NCBI RefSeq assembly: GCF_000374485.1
Contig: NZ_KB894491.1
Coordinates: 310,546 to 374,545 of the forward strand
From: Algicola sagamiensis DSM 14643
GTDB lineage: Bacteria > Pseudomonadota > Gammaproteobacteria > Enterobacterales > Alteromonadaceae
Direction: 5' to 3'
Length of the DNA: 64,000 nucleotides
Of this stretch, positions 38,634-49,231 are shown one piece after another; the first letter of the stretch is position 1; each line of letters begins with the position of its first letter. The notes beneath the pieces were generated by a model. It did no database searches. It was not told the origin of the DNA and worked only from the letters and a program-made list of their open reading frames with translations. The position numbers and the translations under genes were made by a program.

Positions 38634-39827
38634 TTACTTCAAGACATCCGCTAGTGCATCTGCAAAATAGTCGATATTTTGACGACTCACCCCTGCAACA
38701 TTGACGCGAGAAGAGCCAACAATATAGATACTGTAATCATCTCTTAAGCGAGCGATTTGTTCTTTGTTAATACCAAGGAATGAGAACATACCATATTGTT
38801 GTTGAATAAAGCCGAAGTCTTGTGCAACATTACGGTCACTGATTTTGCTCACCATTAGCTCACGCAGACCATTGATGCGGTTGCGCATTTCAGCCAGTTC
38901 GTCATGCCACATTTTTGTGAGCTCATCACTACCAAGAATGATATCGACGATCGCTGCACCATGTGCTGGTGGCATACTGTAGATACCCCGAACAACGGTT
39001 AGGAGCAGGCTACGTGCATTGTCTTTGTGCGCTGTATTTTTCGCAACAACGGTACATCCGCCCGTTCTTTCACGGTACAAACCAAAGTTTTTCGAGCAAG
39101 AGCTACAAATGATCACTTCATCAAGCTGATCAGCAAGCAAGCGAATACCATAGGCATCTTCCTCAAGCCCTTCACCAAAACCAAGGTAGGCAGTATCAAT
39201 GAGTGGCACGGCTTGTTTTTCTTTGAGTAGTTCAGCAACCTTTTGCCATTGTTCTTTTGTTAAATCCATACCTGTTGGGTTATGGCAGCATGCATGAAGC
39301 AGAACAACGTCACCTGATTTCACTTGCATCAACGCTTGCATCATCTCTTCAAAGCGCAGTGATTTTGCAGCTTGATCGTAGTATGGATATTCACGAATAC
39401 TTAAGTGTGCCGCTTCAAACAGAGCATAGTGATTTGCCCAAGTTGGATCACAGACCCAAATGGTCGCTTCCGGGTTACAACGCTTGATAAACTCAGCAGC
39501 AACACGTAACGCACCTGTCCCACCTGGTGCTTGCGCAGTGACAACACGATCCTGTTCGATCACTTGATGTTGTGCACCAAATAATAATGCCTCGATTTTT
39601 GCATTAAAACCAAGATCACCAGCCAGTCCAATATACGTCTTCGTGTCTTCTGTCTTTAAACGGTGTTCTTCTGCTTTTTTGACCGCATCTAAGACTTTTG
39701 TATGTCCGGCTTCGTCTTTATAGACGCCCACGCCTAAGTCGATTTTATTTGGATGCGTATCTTCTTTATAGGCTTGCATCAGGCTTAAGATCGGATCAAG
39801 CGGGAGTGGTTTTAATTCTGAGAACAT
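38634..39827 (-). CDS. aromatic amino acid/aspartate aminotransferase (class I, AspC/TyrB family)
   Basis: This 397-residue PLP enzyme transfers amino groups between aspartate or aromatic amino acids and 2-oxoglutarate. The start ATG at 39825-39827 matches the family N-terminus 'MFSELKPLPLDPILSLMQAY'; a TTG six codons upstream was rejected. PLP lysine K246 sits in 'SSCSKNFGLYRERTG'. 'TAQAPGGTGALRVAAEF', 'LLHACCHNPTGMDLT', 'PLIDTAYLGFGEG' and the terminal 'SRVNVAGVSRQNI' are family landmarks. AspC and TyrB cannot be separated by eye, so no symbol is given. Confidence 0.93.
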   Translation of the reverse strand: MFSELKPLPLDPILSLMQAYKEDTHPNKIDLGVGVYKDEAGHTKVLDAVKKAEEHRLKTEDTKTYIGLAGDLGFNAKIEALLFGAQHQVIEQDRVVTAQAPGGTGALRVAAEFIKRCNPEATIWVCDPTWANHYALFEAAHLSIREYPYYDQAAKSLRFEEMMQALMQVKSGDVVLLHACCHNPTGMDLTKEQWQKVAELLKEKQAVPLIDTAYLGFGEGLEEDAYGIRLLADQLDEVIICSSCSKNFGLYRERTGGCTVVAKNTAHKDNARSLLLTVVRGIYSMPPAHGAAIVDIILGSDELTKMWHDELAEMRNRINGLRELMVSKISDRNVAQDFGFIQQQYGMFSFLGINKEQIARLRDDYSIYIVGSSRVNVAGVSRQNIDYFADALADVLK

Positions 39828-39873
39828 AAGTGGAACAACCTCCAATTTTGCGCGTTTTCCCTTTCGGGTTAGA

Positions 39874-40563
39874 TCATTGTTTTGGCAAGTATAATGGTGC
39901 TACACAACACAGTGCGACACACATCGATAGTATTTCCTTGTTGAAGAAATCACAAGAAAAAGCTTCGGCGTCAATTATACCAACTATTTCTCTATTCGTA
40001 CTGAATAAAGGCAGACAAATTTCAGATTTAACCTTTGGATCACAAGTGTAATAACCCCCACCTTCTTTGAGATAAGCCTCGACGTTTTGGATCACTTTTG
40101 CTTTGCCGGATAATCCCACTTGGGTATTGTTGCTGATTTGCGCAAATTCATCATTGAGCGGGAAAACAGGGCGGCTTGGTGCACCATGATAAGCGAGTTT
40201 CAAAAGATGGTTTTCTTGTAATGCTGAACGAGCTTGATAAATGCCGAGCCAATCTATACTTGATGCCTCGACACAGACATCAATCAACGTTTTAAGTTGA
40301 GCAATATATAGCGCTGACTCTTGATTGAAATCGTTCAGAGCTTCATCCAAACGAAATGGTTTATCTTCTAACTCACCAAATAAAGAACAACTCCCACCTT
40401 CTCCCAGTTTAGGGATTTTATAGGTAAAAATTGTGTCTTCTGGATAAGTGCGGGTAGGTTCCTCTTGCAGCCGCTCAATCCAGAATTGAATTCTGGATAC
40501 ATCAATGTGTTCAAGTGGGATCCCGGCTTGTTCTATATAATCTTTCACTGGAAGCATAAACAT
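39874..40563 (-). CDS. GAF-domain protein distantly related to free methionine-R-sulfoxide reductase
   Basis: The 229-residue cytoplasmic protein has an N-terminal region of about 75 residues with no recognised motif. The C-terminal GAF domain carries 'IDWLGIYQAR', 'NTQVGLSGKAKVIQNVEAYL', 'YYTCDPKVKSEICLPLFS' and 'EIVGIIDAEAF'. The spacing matches fRMsr, and C174 is at the position of one of its cysteines. However, the catalytic 'GVCG' loop reads 'GLSG', so it is unlikely to be a standard fRMsr. It may instead bind a small ligand. It lies 46 bp upstream of the aminotransferase on the same strand and could be co-transcribed. Confidence 0.7.
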   Translation of the reverse strand: MFMLPVKDYIEQAGIPLEHIDVSRIQFWIERLQEEPTRTYPEDTIFTYKIPKLGEGGSCSLFGELEDKPFRLDEALNDFNQESALYIAQLKTLIDVCVEASSIDWLGIYQARSALQENHLLKLAYHGAPSRPVFPLNDEFAQISNNTQVGLSGKAKVIQNVEAYLKEGGGYYTCDPKVKSEICLPLFSTNREIVGIIDAEAFSCDFFNKEILSMCVALCCVAPLYLPKQ

Positions 40564-40619
40564 CTAGCCATCTAAATACCTATAATAGATGGCATCATAA
40601 CAACTCCAATTTAGATCCG

Positions 40620-41108
40620 CTAATCTTTTTTACTAGAGAACTCGGGCCAGTCTCGAAAAACATCACGCATCCGTCGACTTCGGATCATGTAGACAGCCAA
40701 CCAAAAGTTCAGGAGAAGTAATACGGCCGTTATCCACTCAAATAACCATTGGTTCATGGATGCCTGTAATAGGATCCCGACAGTATCAGCCACGCAGCCA
40801 AGTAAGAGCAAGAGCTTGCCGCGTTTCCAAACCCAAGCACTAAAGTCCCGACCGTTTTCTGTTCGTCTTGCAAGTGCAATACACAATGTGGTGGCTGGAA
40901 TTGCAATTAAAGCTTGAAAGATAAAGCTGGTTGAATCTGGATAAGTAAACCCAAGAAAAAAAGCACGATCGTCTGGAAAAGTAATAGAAACGACTGCAAT
41001 AAGGATGGCTCGTAGCTGAATCGCCACAAGCAACCAGAAGCCGAATGTCGGCTTTAGCACATGATATCGATCGAAATCTTTCGGTTCGTAGATAATATTT
41101 TGGCTCAT
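40620..41108 (-). CDS. DUF2919 family inner-membrane protein (YfeZ-like)
   Basis: ATG at 41106-41108 gives 162 residues; a TTG seven codons upstream was rejected because family members start near 'MSQNIIYEPKDFDRYHVLKPTFGFWL'. Four membrane segments (about 23-44, 60-78, 96-113, 118-140) follow that opening. 'YPDSTSFIFQALIAIPA' and 'RRTENGRDFSAWVWKRGKLLLL' are further DUF2919 features. Function unknown. Confidence 0.85.
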   Translation of the reverse strand: MSQNIIYEPKDFDRYHVLKPTFGFWLLVAIQLRAILIAVVSITFPDDRAFFLGFTYPDSTSFIFQALIAIPATTLCIALARRTENGRDFSAWVWKRGKLLLLLGCVADTVGILLQASMNQWLFEWITAVLLLLNFWLAVYMIRSRRMRDVFRDWPEFSSKKD

Positions 41109-41202
41109 TTTATAAGTTCTTCTTGCCAATTTTTAAGAAACAAGGGTGATCCATATCACCCTTATATCGCGCATTATAAGTGTAAAGGTTTTGTCATGAA
41201 AA

Positions 41203-43245
<2,043 letters not shown>

Positions 43246-43251
43246 TCAAAC

Positions 43252-43279
43252 AAAAAGCCCCCCGAACTGGGGGGCTTTT
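43252..43279 (-). terminator. strong intrinsic terminator between zipA and ligA
   Basis: A GC-rich stem (AAAAGCCCCCC with GGGGGGCTTTT), 5-base loop, T run on the minus strand. It is 20 bp past the zipA stop and just before ligA, so ligA probably has its own promoter or depends on read-through. Confidence 0.9.
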
Positions 43280-43298
43280 AAGCGATTAACGTTACGTT

Positions 43299-44060
43299 TT
43301 AATTTTTAATGAGTTGCTGGCGTTCAAACTCTCTGATTTTTTCTACATAATAGCGAACCGTTTGCATCGTCAGCTGATTATGGTGAGAGTCCATAATGGT
43401 TCCGCCAAATTCTTCTGCTAGCTTCTTCGCTGCATTGTGCATGAGGTTGAAGTTTTTGAGCGCATCTCCAGCGCAAGGAAGCGTCATAAATAAGCTTAAC
43501 CCACGTGTTTTAAATTGTTCCATATTGTCCACATCAAACACACCTGGATTAAAAGCATTGGCAAGACTGAATAATACAGGACCATTCCCTGCACTATCTT
43601 CGTGACGATGGAATATCTCCATCTCTCCGAATTTTAGACCCAACGTCAGTAAAGAAGGTAGTAAGCCAGCGCCCGCGATGGTTTCACCTTTTGGCATGAT
43701 CACATTGAGGATGATCACTTCTTCCGGGTTCGGTGCATCAGCATCATTATCCTGAAAATTTCGATCTGATGATTGTGAGTCGACTGATCCAAAACTTGGC
43801 TCTTGGCGCTCTGTTGTCTCAGGTTGGTTGCGCGGTGATACGCTCGGCTGTGTTTCTCGCTTTAGCCCTTCTTGCTTCACTGTGCTTGGTGGTATCACCG
43901 TACCCACATCATCTCCAGCAGACGCTGCGGATTGAATCGGTGAGTGACTTCTTTGTCGACTCTGATTGTTTTTTCGGACTGTCCACCAACCATGGAGGAA
44001 AAAGCCTCCAATTGCACATGTCCCCAAAATAATAAGTACAAGTCTCAACTCTTCTGCCAT
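43299..44060 (-). CDS. zipA: cell division protein ZipA
   Basis: The 253-residue division protein anchors FtsZ to the membrane. The N-terminal membrane helix (about 6-24) starts right after 'MAEELR'. A charged and then proline/glutamine-rich linker (about 30-115) leads to the C-terminal FtsZ-binding domain. That domain has 'EEVIILNVIMPKGETIAGAGLLPSLLTLGLKFGEMEIFHRHED' and 'LFSLANAFNPGVFDVDNMEQFKTRGLSLFMTLPCAGDALKNFNLM'. ATG at 44058-44060 was preferred over a TTG six codons upstream because of its AAAGG Shine-Dalgarno. The smc-zipA-ligA order is typical of gammaproteobacteria that use SMC rather than MukB. Confidence 0.94.
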   Translation of the reverse strand: MAEELRLVLIILGTCAIGGFFLHGWWTVRKNNQSRQRSHSPIQSAASAGDDVGTVIPPSTVKQEGLKRETQPSVSPRNQPETTERQEPSFGSVDSQSSDRNFQDNDADAPNPEEVIILNVIMPKGETIAGAGLLPSLLTLGLKFGEMEIFHRHEDSAGNGPVLFSLANAFNPGVFDVDNMEQFKTRGLSLFMTLPCAGDALKNFNLMHNAAKKLAEEFGGTIMDSHHNQLTMQTVRYYVEKIREFERQQLIKN

Positions 44061-44113
44061 GAGAGAACCTTTTTTCAAATATTTTCTGTTTTGCTCCTGC
44101 GTCTGAGCAAACG

Positions 44114-47100
44114 CTAGGATGCTTCTGCCAACTCGACTGCTTGTTGGACATCCACAGACACCATTCTTGATACGCCGGGTTCATGCATTGTCACCCCGCA
44201 TAGGTGTGTGGCCATCTCCATTGCAATTTTATTATGACTAATATAAATAAATTGTACGGTATTCGACATCTCCTGGACTAGATTGCAGAATCGTCCGACA
44301 TTCGCATCATCCAGCGGTGCATCGACTTCATCTAGTAAACAGAATGGTGCCGGGTTGAGCTGAAAAATCGCGAACACCAATGATAAAGCGGTTAAAGCTT
44401 TTTCGCCACCAGAAAGTAACTGGATTGAACTGTTTTTCTTTCCAGGCGGTTGCGCCATAATCGTGACTCCAGCTTCAAGCAAATCTGAATCTGTTAACGC
44501 TAAGTAGGCTTGCCCACCACCAAATACCTTCGGAAACAAGTGCTGAAGATCCCCATTCACTTTATCAAATGTTTCCTTGAAACGAGCACGTGACTCTTTA
44601 TCAATTTTGCGAATTGCATTTTCCAATACATCCAAAGCTGAAGACAAATCAGTATGCTGCTCATCTAAAAATGCCTTTCTCTGTGAATGCGCTTTGTAAT
44701 CCTCAATCGCTGCCAGATTAATTGGGCCAAGTGCTTCAACTTGCGCAGTAACCTGATCCAACTTAGCCTTCCAGCGGGCCTCACTTGCACCATCTGGTAA
44801 AGACTGGCGCACTGGCTCCAGATTTTGCACCTGATCGCCTAGGCGTAGTTTCGCATTCTCTGCATTGACACGATGGCGTTCTCGCTCCAAGCGTTTTGAC
44901 TCAATCCATTGCCGAAGGTTCTGTATGTTTTCATAACGATCCTGATCTTTTTGCTGAAGTTGCGCTAGATTTGACTCCAGCAAATTCAGTTGTTGCTTCT
45001 TCTCGGTCATTTGGCTCTCAAGCTTCAGGCGTGACTCCACCATGATCGAAAGCACCTCATCCTGATTGTCATCTGGCTGGTTCAATGCCTTTCGCTCTAT
45101 CTCTAAGCCATCTCGTTGATTGCGCATTGCAATACGTTGCTGAGTCAACTGTTCTGTTTTTTCTGCAAGATGCCTAGCTTGCGTTTTCAACCCTTCGATA
45201 TGCAAAATCGCTTTGTGCAAATGTTGTTTTACTTGCTCATTTTGTTCACGTAATCGTCGCTGTTGCGCAGCCTTTTGTTCTTTCGCCTCATACAACTCTG
45301 CCATCGTTGCTTTTTGCTGAGTAAACTTTTCTTCCAATACACTCACTTGATTTTCACACGTTTCGAGCGCTTTCAGCTCGTCCGTTTGTCGCTGTTGGGC
45401 TCTTTCAAATTCTGCTTGATATCGTGAATGTTGTTGAGTCGCTTTCTCCTGCTGCTGGCAGTAAAGTTGATACTCTGCACGAATCGTAGCTAACTGTGTT
45501 TTGAGTGCTGAAACTTCCTGCGTTCGTGCTTCGTACAACTGCTGTTCTTGTTTCAGCTCAAGAATAAGTTGATTTAGATTGGTTTCGATATCATGTTGCT
45601 GTTTTGTCAGTGCGAGTCTTTCTTCATCCAGCACTTTTTTTCGCCGAACTTGATGCAGCAGCCCGGACTCTGAGTTGCTTCCCCGGACCAACCAGTTCTT
45701 CCCTACCCATTCACCTGTTTTTACAAGCACTGAGTGGGTGTCGGGATTGCTCAAACTATCTTGTGCTTCTTGTTGCGTCTCTACCGCTTCAATGTACTGC
45801 CATAAAGCTGGATATTGCCCAGAAATGATTTTAGAAAGGAGACGATTTGAAGATCCTGGCGACTCACTTGGAAAAATAAGCTGGCAACTCATATCAGGTA
45901 GCTGCGCAGGCTTCTCTGATAACACCAACGCTTTTGCAAAAGGCTGCATCAATGTCTCGAATGCTTGCTCCCACCCAGACGCAACAACTAGCTGCTCGCA
46001 AAATGCCGTTGCCGAGAGTCCAGAGTCCTTCAACCACTGTTGAAATTGCGCATCTTGCGTGGTTTTCTCTTCAATAATTTTCTGGAGGGCAAGGAGCTCT
46101 GCCGTGACTTGATGACGCTGCTCTTTCGTGTCATCCAGTTGTTGCTGGAATGCCTGAGTTGAGACTTCCAGATCAGCCTGTTTGTTTTTGTGATCAATCA
46201 ACTGCTGTGTTTGCACTTCGATTGTTTCTTTGAGCGATTCTATTTTTTGTGGATAAGCTTGAAATGACGTATCACCATCTGTTGAAATCTGCACTAAGTC
46301 CAGGCCTAACTGCTCCAACTGTTGCTGTGTCCGCTCAAGTAATGCTTGGTGTCGATTCGCTTCGGCACGTGTATGCGCGTGCTCTTTTTCATATTGTGTG
46401 AATAATTGCCGAGCTTGTTCGTATTGCTCAGCGGCTTCCAGATGCACACTTTCATTTTCTGCCAGCATCGCTTCCGTCTCAGCGACAGTCTCTCGCTTTT
46501 CATCCAATTGAGGCTGCCCAACTCGCAGTTGTTGGTCAACTCCTCTCTGTGAGTCCTTGAGTTGCTTTTCTTGCTGATTGAGTTCTGCTAGTTGCTGGGT
46601 GAGTGAATCTAGGCTTTCATTTAAGTGTTGTGTTCTTTCTCGAGTATGTTGGGAAACTTGCTCCCACCGCGCAACATCATTGCCAAGTTGATAAAACTGT
46701 TCCTGTTGTTGTTGTAAAAGATACTGCAACTCACTTTTCTGTTCCTTCAAAACAAGTCGCTGAGCTTCATCCTGAAGACGCTCATCTTCCCAATGTAGGC
46801 GCTGTTGTTCTTTTTCTTTCAGTTGTTCGTCCAGCCGCTGCGCTTGGCGAGAAAATTTATCCCAAGCCATCACGGATAATTCAAGCTTAAGTTGTCTTTC
46901 AGTGGCTTTAAGTGTGGTGTACTCCTGTGCTGACTCACACTGGCTTTCGAGCTTTTCAACTTGCTGATTCAGTTCTTCTCGAACATCCATCAAGCGATCC
47001 AGGTTATCTCTTGTATGGCGGATACGGTTCTCCGTCTCACGACGTCTTTCCTTGTACTTTGAAATACCAGCAGCTTCTTCGATGAAACTTCTCAGCTCTT

Positions 47101-47572
47101 GAGGCTTTGATTCAATGAGACGCGAAATCATGCCCTGCTCGATGATTGCATAACTTCTTGGCCCAAGACCGGTTCCCAGAAAAATATCCGTGATATCTCT
47201 GCGACGACACGCACTCCCATTTAAGAAATAAGTTGACTGTCCTTCACGCGTCACAACACGTCGGATTGAGATTTCCGATCGATCAGCCAGTGTACCACTC
47301 AATTGCCCTTCGATTTGATCAAATCGAAGCTCTACACTCGCTTGAGAGACGGGCTTTCTCGTGGATGAGCCATTAAAAATGACATCAGTCATCGACTCGC
47401 CACGAAGCGTCTTGGCAGAACTCTCACCCAACACCCAACGGACCGCATCAATTACATTCGATTTTCCACAGCCATTTGGGCCGACGATCCCAGTCATTTG
47501 ATCAGGAAAAGGGATCACAGTCGGATCGACGAAGGACTTAAAACCGGATAGTTTGATTTGTTTGAGTCTCAT
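44114..47572 (-). CDS. smc: chromosome partition protein SMC
   Basis: The 1152-residue SMC ATPase is the core of SMC-ScpAB, which compacts and segregates chromosomes. ATG at 47570-47572 begins 'MRLKQIKLSGFKSFVDPTVI'; the frame extends 45 codons further upstream without SMC similarity. The N-terminal head has Walker A 'GPNGCGKSNV' (31-40). It is followed by long glutamine-rich coiled coils and a hinge (about 490-640). The C-terminal head has the signature 'LLSGGEKALTAL' and Walker B 'FCLLDEVDAPLDDAN'. Presence of SMC argues against an enterobacterium- or Vibrio-type MukBEF genome. Confidence 0.96.
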   Translation of the reverse strand: MRLKQIKLSGFKSFVDPTVIPFPDQMTGIVGPNGCGKSNVIDAVRWVLGESSAKTLRGESMTDVIFNGSSTRKPVSQASVELRFDQIEGQLSGTLADRSEISIRRVVTREGQSTYFLNGSACRRRDITDIFLGTGLGPRSYAIIEQGMISRLIESKPQELRSFIEEAAGISKYKERRRETENRIRHTRDNLDRLMDVREELNQQVEKLESQCESAQEYTTLKATERQLKLELSVMAWDKFSRQAQRLDEQLKEKEQQRLHWEDERLQDEAQRLVLKEQKSELQYLLQQQQEQFYQLGNDVARWEQVSQHTRERTQHLNESLDSLTQQLAELNQQEKQLKDSQRGVDQQLRVGQPQLDEKRETVAETEAMLAENESVHLEAAEQYEQARQLFTQYEKEHAHTRAEANRHQALLERTQQQLEQLGLDLVQISTDGDTSFQAYPQKIESLKETIEVQTQQLIDHKNKQADLEVSTQAFQQQLDDTKEQRHQVTAELLALQKIIEEKTTQDAQFQQWLKDSGLSATAFCEQLVVASGWEQAFETLMQPFAKALVLSEKPAQLPDMSCQLIFPSESPGSSNRLLSKIISGQYPALWQYIEAVETQQEAQDSLSNPDTHSVLVKTGEWVGKNWLVRGSNSESGLLHQVRRKKVLDEERLALTKQQHDIETNLNQLILELKQEQQLYEARTQEVSALKTQLATIRAEYQLYCQQQEKATQQHSRYQAEFERAQQRQTDELKALETCENQVSVLEEKFTQQKATMAELYEAKEQKAAQQRRLREQNEQVKQHLHKAILHIEGLKTQARHLAEKTEQLTQQRIAMRNQRDGLEIERKALNQPDDNQDEVLSIMVESRLKLESQMTEKKQQLNLLESNLAQLQQKDQDRYENIQNLRQWIESKRLERERHRVNAENAKLRLGDQVQNLEPVRQSLPDGASEARWKAKLDQVTAQVEALGPINLAAIEDYKAHSQRKAFLDEQHTDLSSALDVLENAIRKIDKESRARFKETFDKVNGDLQHLFPKVFGGGQAYLALTDSDLLEAGVTIMAQPPGKKNSSIQLLSGGEKALTALSLVFAIFQLNPAPFCLLDEVDAPLDDANVGRFCNLVQEMSNTVQFIYISHNKIAMEMATHLCGVTMHEPGVSRMVSVDVQQAVELAEAS

Positions 47573-47668
47573 GGTGAACGATTGAAGTGGGCATTGATGA
47601 TGGCGAAGGGTAACAAATTTGTTTCGTTTTGTCTGCAATGGAAGTTTTGCATACATAGGGGCTGTATT

Positions 47669-47699
47669 CAAAAAAGAAGGTGAGTTGCCCCACCTTCTT
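47669..47699 (-). terminator. intrinsic terminator after the hsp20 pseudogene
   Basis: A perfect 9-bp stem (47674-47682 with 47691-47699), 8-base loop, T run on the minus strand. It starts 9 bp beyond the end of the restored hsp20 frame at 47708. Confidence 0.88.
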
Positions 47700-47707
47700 G
47701 ACAACAA

Positions 47708-48015
47708 CTAGCGGATTTCTATCCGCCTTCCTTCAGATGAACTTGGTGTTTTCTTTGGCGCAGAGAGTTTGAGAACACCTTTACTTCAGCTTCAACGGAC
47801 AACATCCCTTGTTCAAAAGTCACATGAATGTCTTCTTTTTTTACGCCGGGTAGCTCCGCAGAAATTTTAAAGCTATCTTCAGTCTCGCTGACATCTATTC
47901 TTGGTGAAAAGAACTCAGATTGTCGTACCTTGCCAGAGGCAAAGAAATGATCAAAAAACTGGTCAAAATCAAACAATGAATGTTTTGGTATTAAGCTCAC
48001 CGCCTCGCCCTCCAT
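47708..48015 (-). pseudogene. Hsp20/alpha-crystallin small heat-shock protein, internally deleted and frameshifted
   Basis: The N-terminal part is a clear Hsp20: 'FSPRIDVSETEDSFKISAEL' then 'PGVKKEDIHVTFEQGMLSVEAEVK'. The frame then runs into unrelated residues and stops at 47719-47721. Reading the next frame from about 47780 gives 'GVLKLSAPKKTPSSSEGRRI' then EIR and a stop at 47708, which is the normal Hsp20 C-terminus. The middle of the alpha-crystallin domain (the 'RRERR...F.RSF.LP..V' segment, typically 35-40 residues) is missing. The gene thus carries an internal deletion of about 100 bp that also shifts the frame. If expressed, it yields a 98-residue protein without the IxI tail. Flanking terminator and spacing are intact. 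Confidence 0.85.
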
Positions 48016-48171
48016 TATCAGATTTCAATCCAGATAATAGTCGAGTTCCCTAAAATTCAGCTTGATATAAATCAAGTAATAGTTCTGTATTTTTCACCCA
48101 AAAAGGTCAAGTCTTCGTCAATAAAAGAAGGTATACTTTTCAAACACTAACAATCAACAGGAGCGAACTGA

Positions 48172-48657
48172 ATGGAGAATGTTTATGACTTTCGCTGTAT
48201 GTTAAATAACGGGGAAGAAATCACGCTTTCAGACTACGAAGGAAAAGTCCTTTTAATCGTCAATACAGCTAGCCAATGTGGATTTACGCCACAATATAAA
48301 GGCCTTGAAGAACTGTACGAAAAATATAAAGAGCAAGGCCTTGTCATCCTTGGGTTTCCTTGTAATCAATTTGGGCAACAAGAACCGGGGGATGATGCTC
48401 AGATCGAACAGTTTTGTAGTGTAAATTTTGGTGTGACTTTTCCACTGTTCAGAAAAGTCGATGTGAATGGCCCTGACGCTTCCCCCCTGTACGAATACCT
48501 TAAAGATCAGGCAAGAGGCGTCATGCGCACCCGTGCAATTAAATGGAATTTCACGAAATTTCTAATCGGAAAAGATGGACAGGTTCTCAAACGATTCTCT
48601 CCCCGTACCACCCCCAAATCGATTGATGGTGCAGTCCAAGAAGCGTTGAGTGCTTAA
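48172..48657 (+). CDS. glutathione peroxidase (thiol peroxidase of the GPx family)
   Basis: The 161-residue peroxidase has active-site C36 in 'VNTASQCGFTPQYKGLEELY', the 'LGFPCNQFGQQEPG' block with the tetrad glutamine Q70, and 'IKWNFTKFLI' with the conserved W and N. C64 may act as resolving cysteine, as in thioredoxin-dependent GPx enzymes. There is no signal peptide, so it is cytoplasmic, BtuE-like in type. An AGGAGCG Shine-Dalgarno lies about 7 bp before the ATG. Confidence 0.95.
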   Translation: MENVYDFRCMLNNGEEITLSDYEGKVLLIVNTASQCGFTPQYKGLEELYEKYKEQGLVILGFPCNQFGQQEPGDDAQIEQFCSVNFGVTFPLFRKVDVNGPDASPLYEYLKDQARGVMRTRAIKWNFTKFLIGKDGQVLKRFSPRTTPKSIDGAVQEALSA

Positions 48658-48665
48658 TTCATTCA

Positions 48666-48690
48666 CAGCGATAAGAAACTCTTATCGCTG
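48666..48690. terminator. hairpin between convergent genes
   Basis: A perfect 10-bp stem (48666-48675 with 48681-48690) with 5-base loop, between the GPx stop and the stop of the lipoprotein gene on the other strand. No clear T run; probably a shared 3'-end structure. Confidence 0.55.
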
Positions 48691-48698
48691 CTCTGGAT

Positions 48699-49070
48699 TT
48701 ACTTTTCAACTCTCAGAATAGTTGCGATTTTATACGTAAAATCTTTTTCGTGGAGAAGGATCGCATTCCCTCCAGCTTTACATACATCTTTCGCAATATG
48801 ATCACGGAAGCCCGATGCAACTCTTAACTTATCTGTAACAAAAAAGGCAGAGCTAAAAAGATAACCAGCACGATGATGATAAGCAACATCAACAATACCA
48901 ACCTCTTTAAAAGGCTTATCTGGCTTTGTGGTATAAATATCAACTTGACAGTTTTCTTTATAAGAAGAAAAGTGACTTCCGCCCGACTTACTAATATCGA
49001 CACTATAATAAGCACAACCAGATGCCATCAAGGCAGAAGAAAGTATCCCTGTAAGCACTATACGATTCAT
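48699..49070 (-). CDS. small lipoprotein of unknown function
   Basis: 123 residues with a lipoprotein signal (hydrophobic core about 5-17, 'LMASGC', C19). The mature region 'YYSVDISKSGGSHFSSYKENCQVDIYTTKPDKPFKEVGIVDVAYHH' continues with 'DHIAKDVCKAGGNAILLHEKDFTYKIATILRVEK'. The 'CxVDIYTTKP..PFKEVGIVD...AC..GGNAIL' pattern is a small alpha/beta envelope-lipoprotein layout. I do not know its function. ATG at 49068-49070. Confidence 0.8.
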   Translation of the reverse strand: MNRIVLTGILSSALMASGCAYYSVDISKSGGSHFSSYKENCQVDIYTTKPDKPFKEVGIVDVAYHHRAGYLFSSAFFVTDKLRVASGFRDHIAKDVCKAGGNAILLHEKDFTYKIATILRVEK

Positions 49071-49231
49071 ATTAACGCCCTAAAAAGTCGCGCATTCTAA
49101 TTGAGGCTACCATAAATAGCAAATGGGAAGCATTTGCCTCATCACCGTTGGTTTTCGCTCTCTTTTGAAGTAACATCTTATCTTGATGATGTCTATTATT
49201 GTTTGTATCAATTCATCAATATCACTTCCAG

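Noticed and set aside
44114-47572. MukB instead of SMC
   Set aside because: Walker A, signature and Walker B in one 1152-residue chain with SMC-type hinge, next to zipA; no mukE or mukF.
47573-47707. 45-codon N-terminal extension of smc
   Set aside because: SMC proteins begin at MRLKxIxLxGFKSF, which is at 47572; the extension has no SMC-like sequence.
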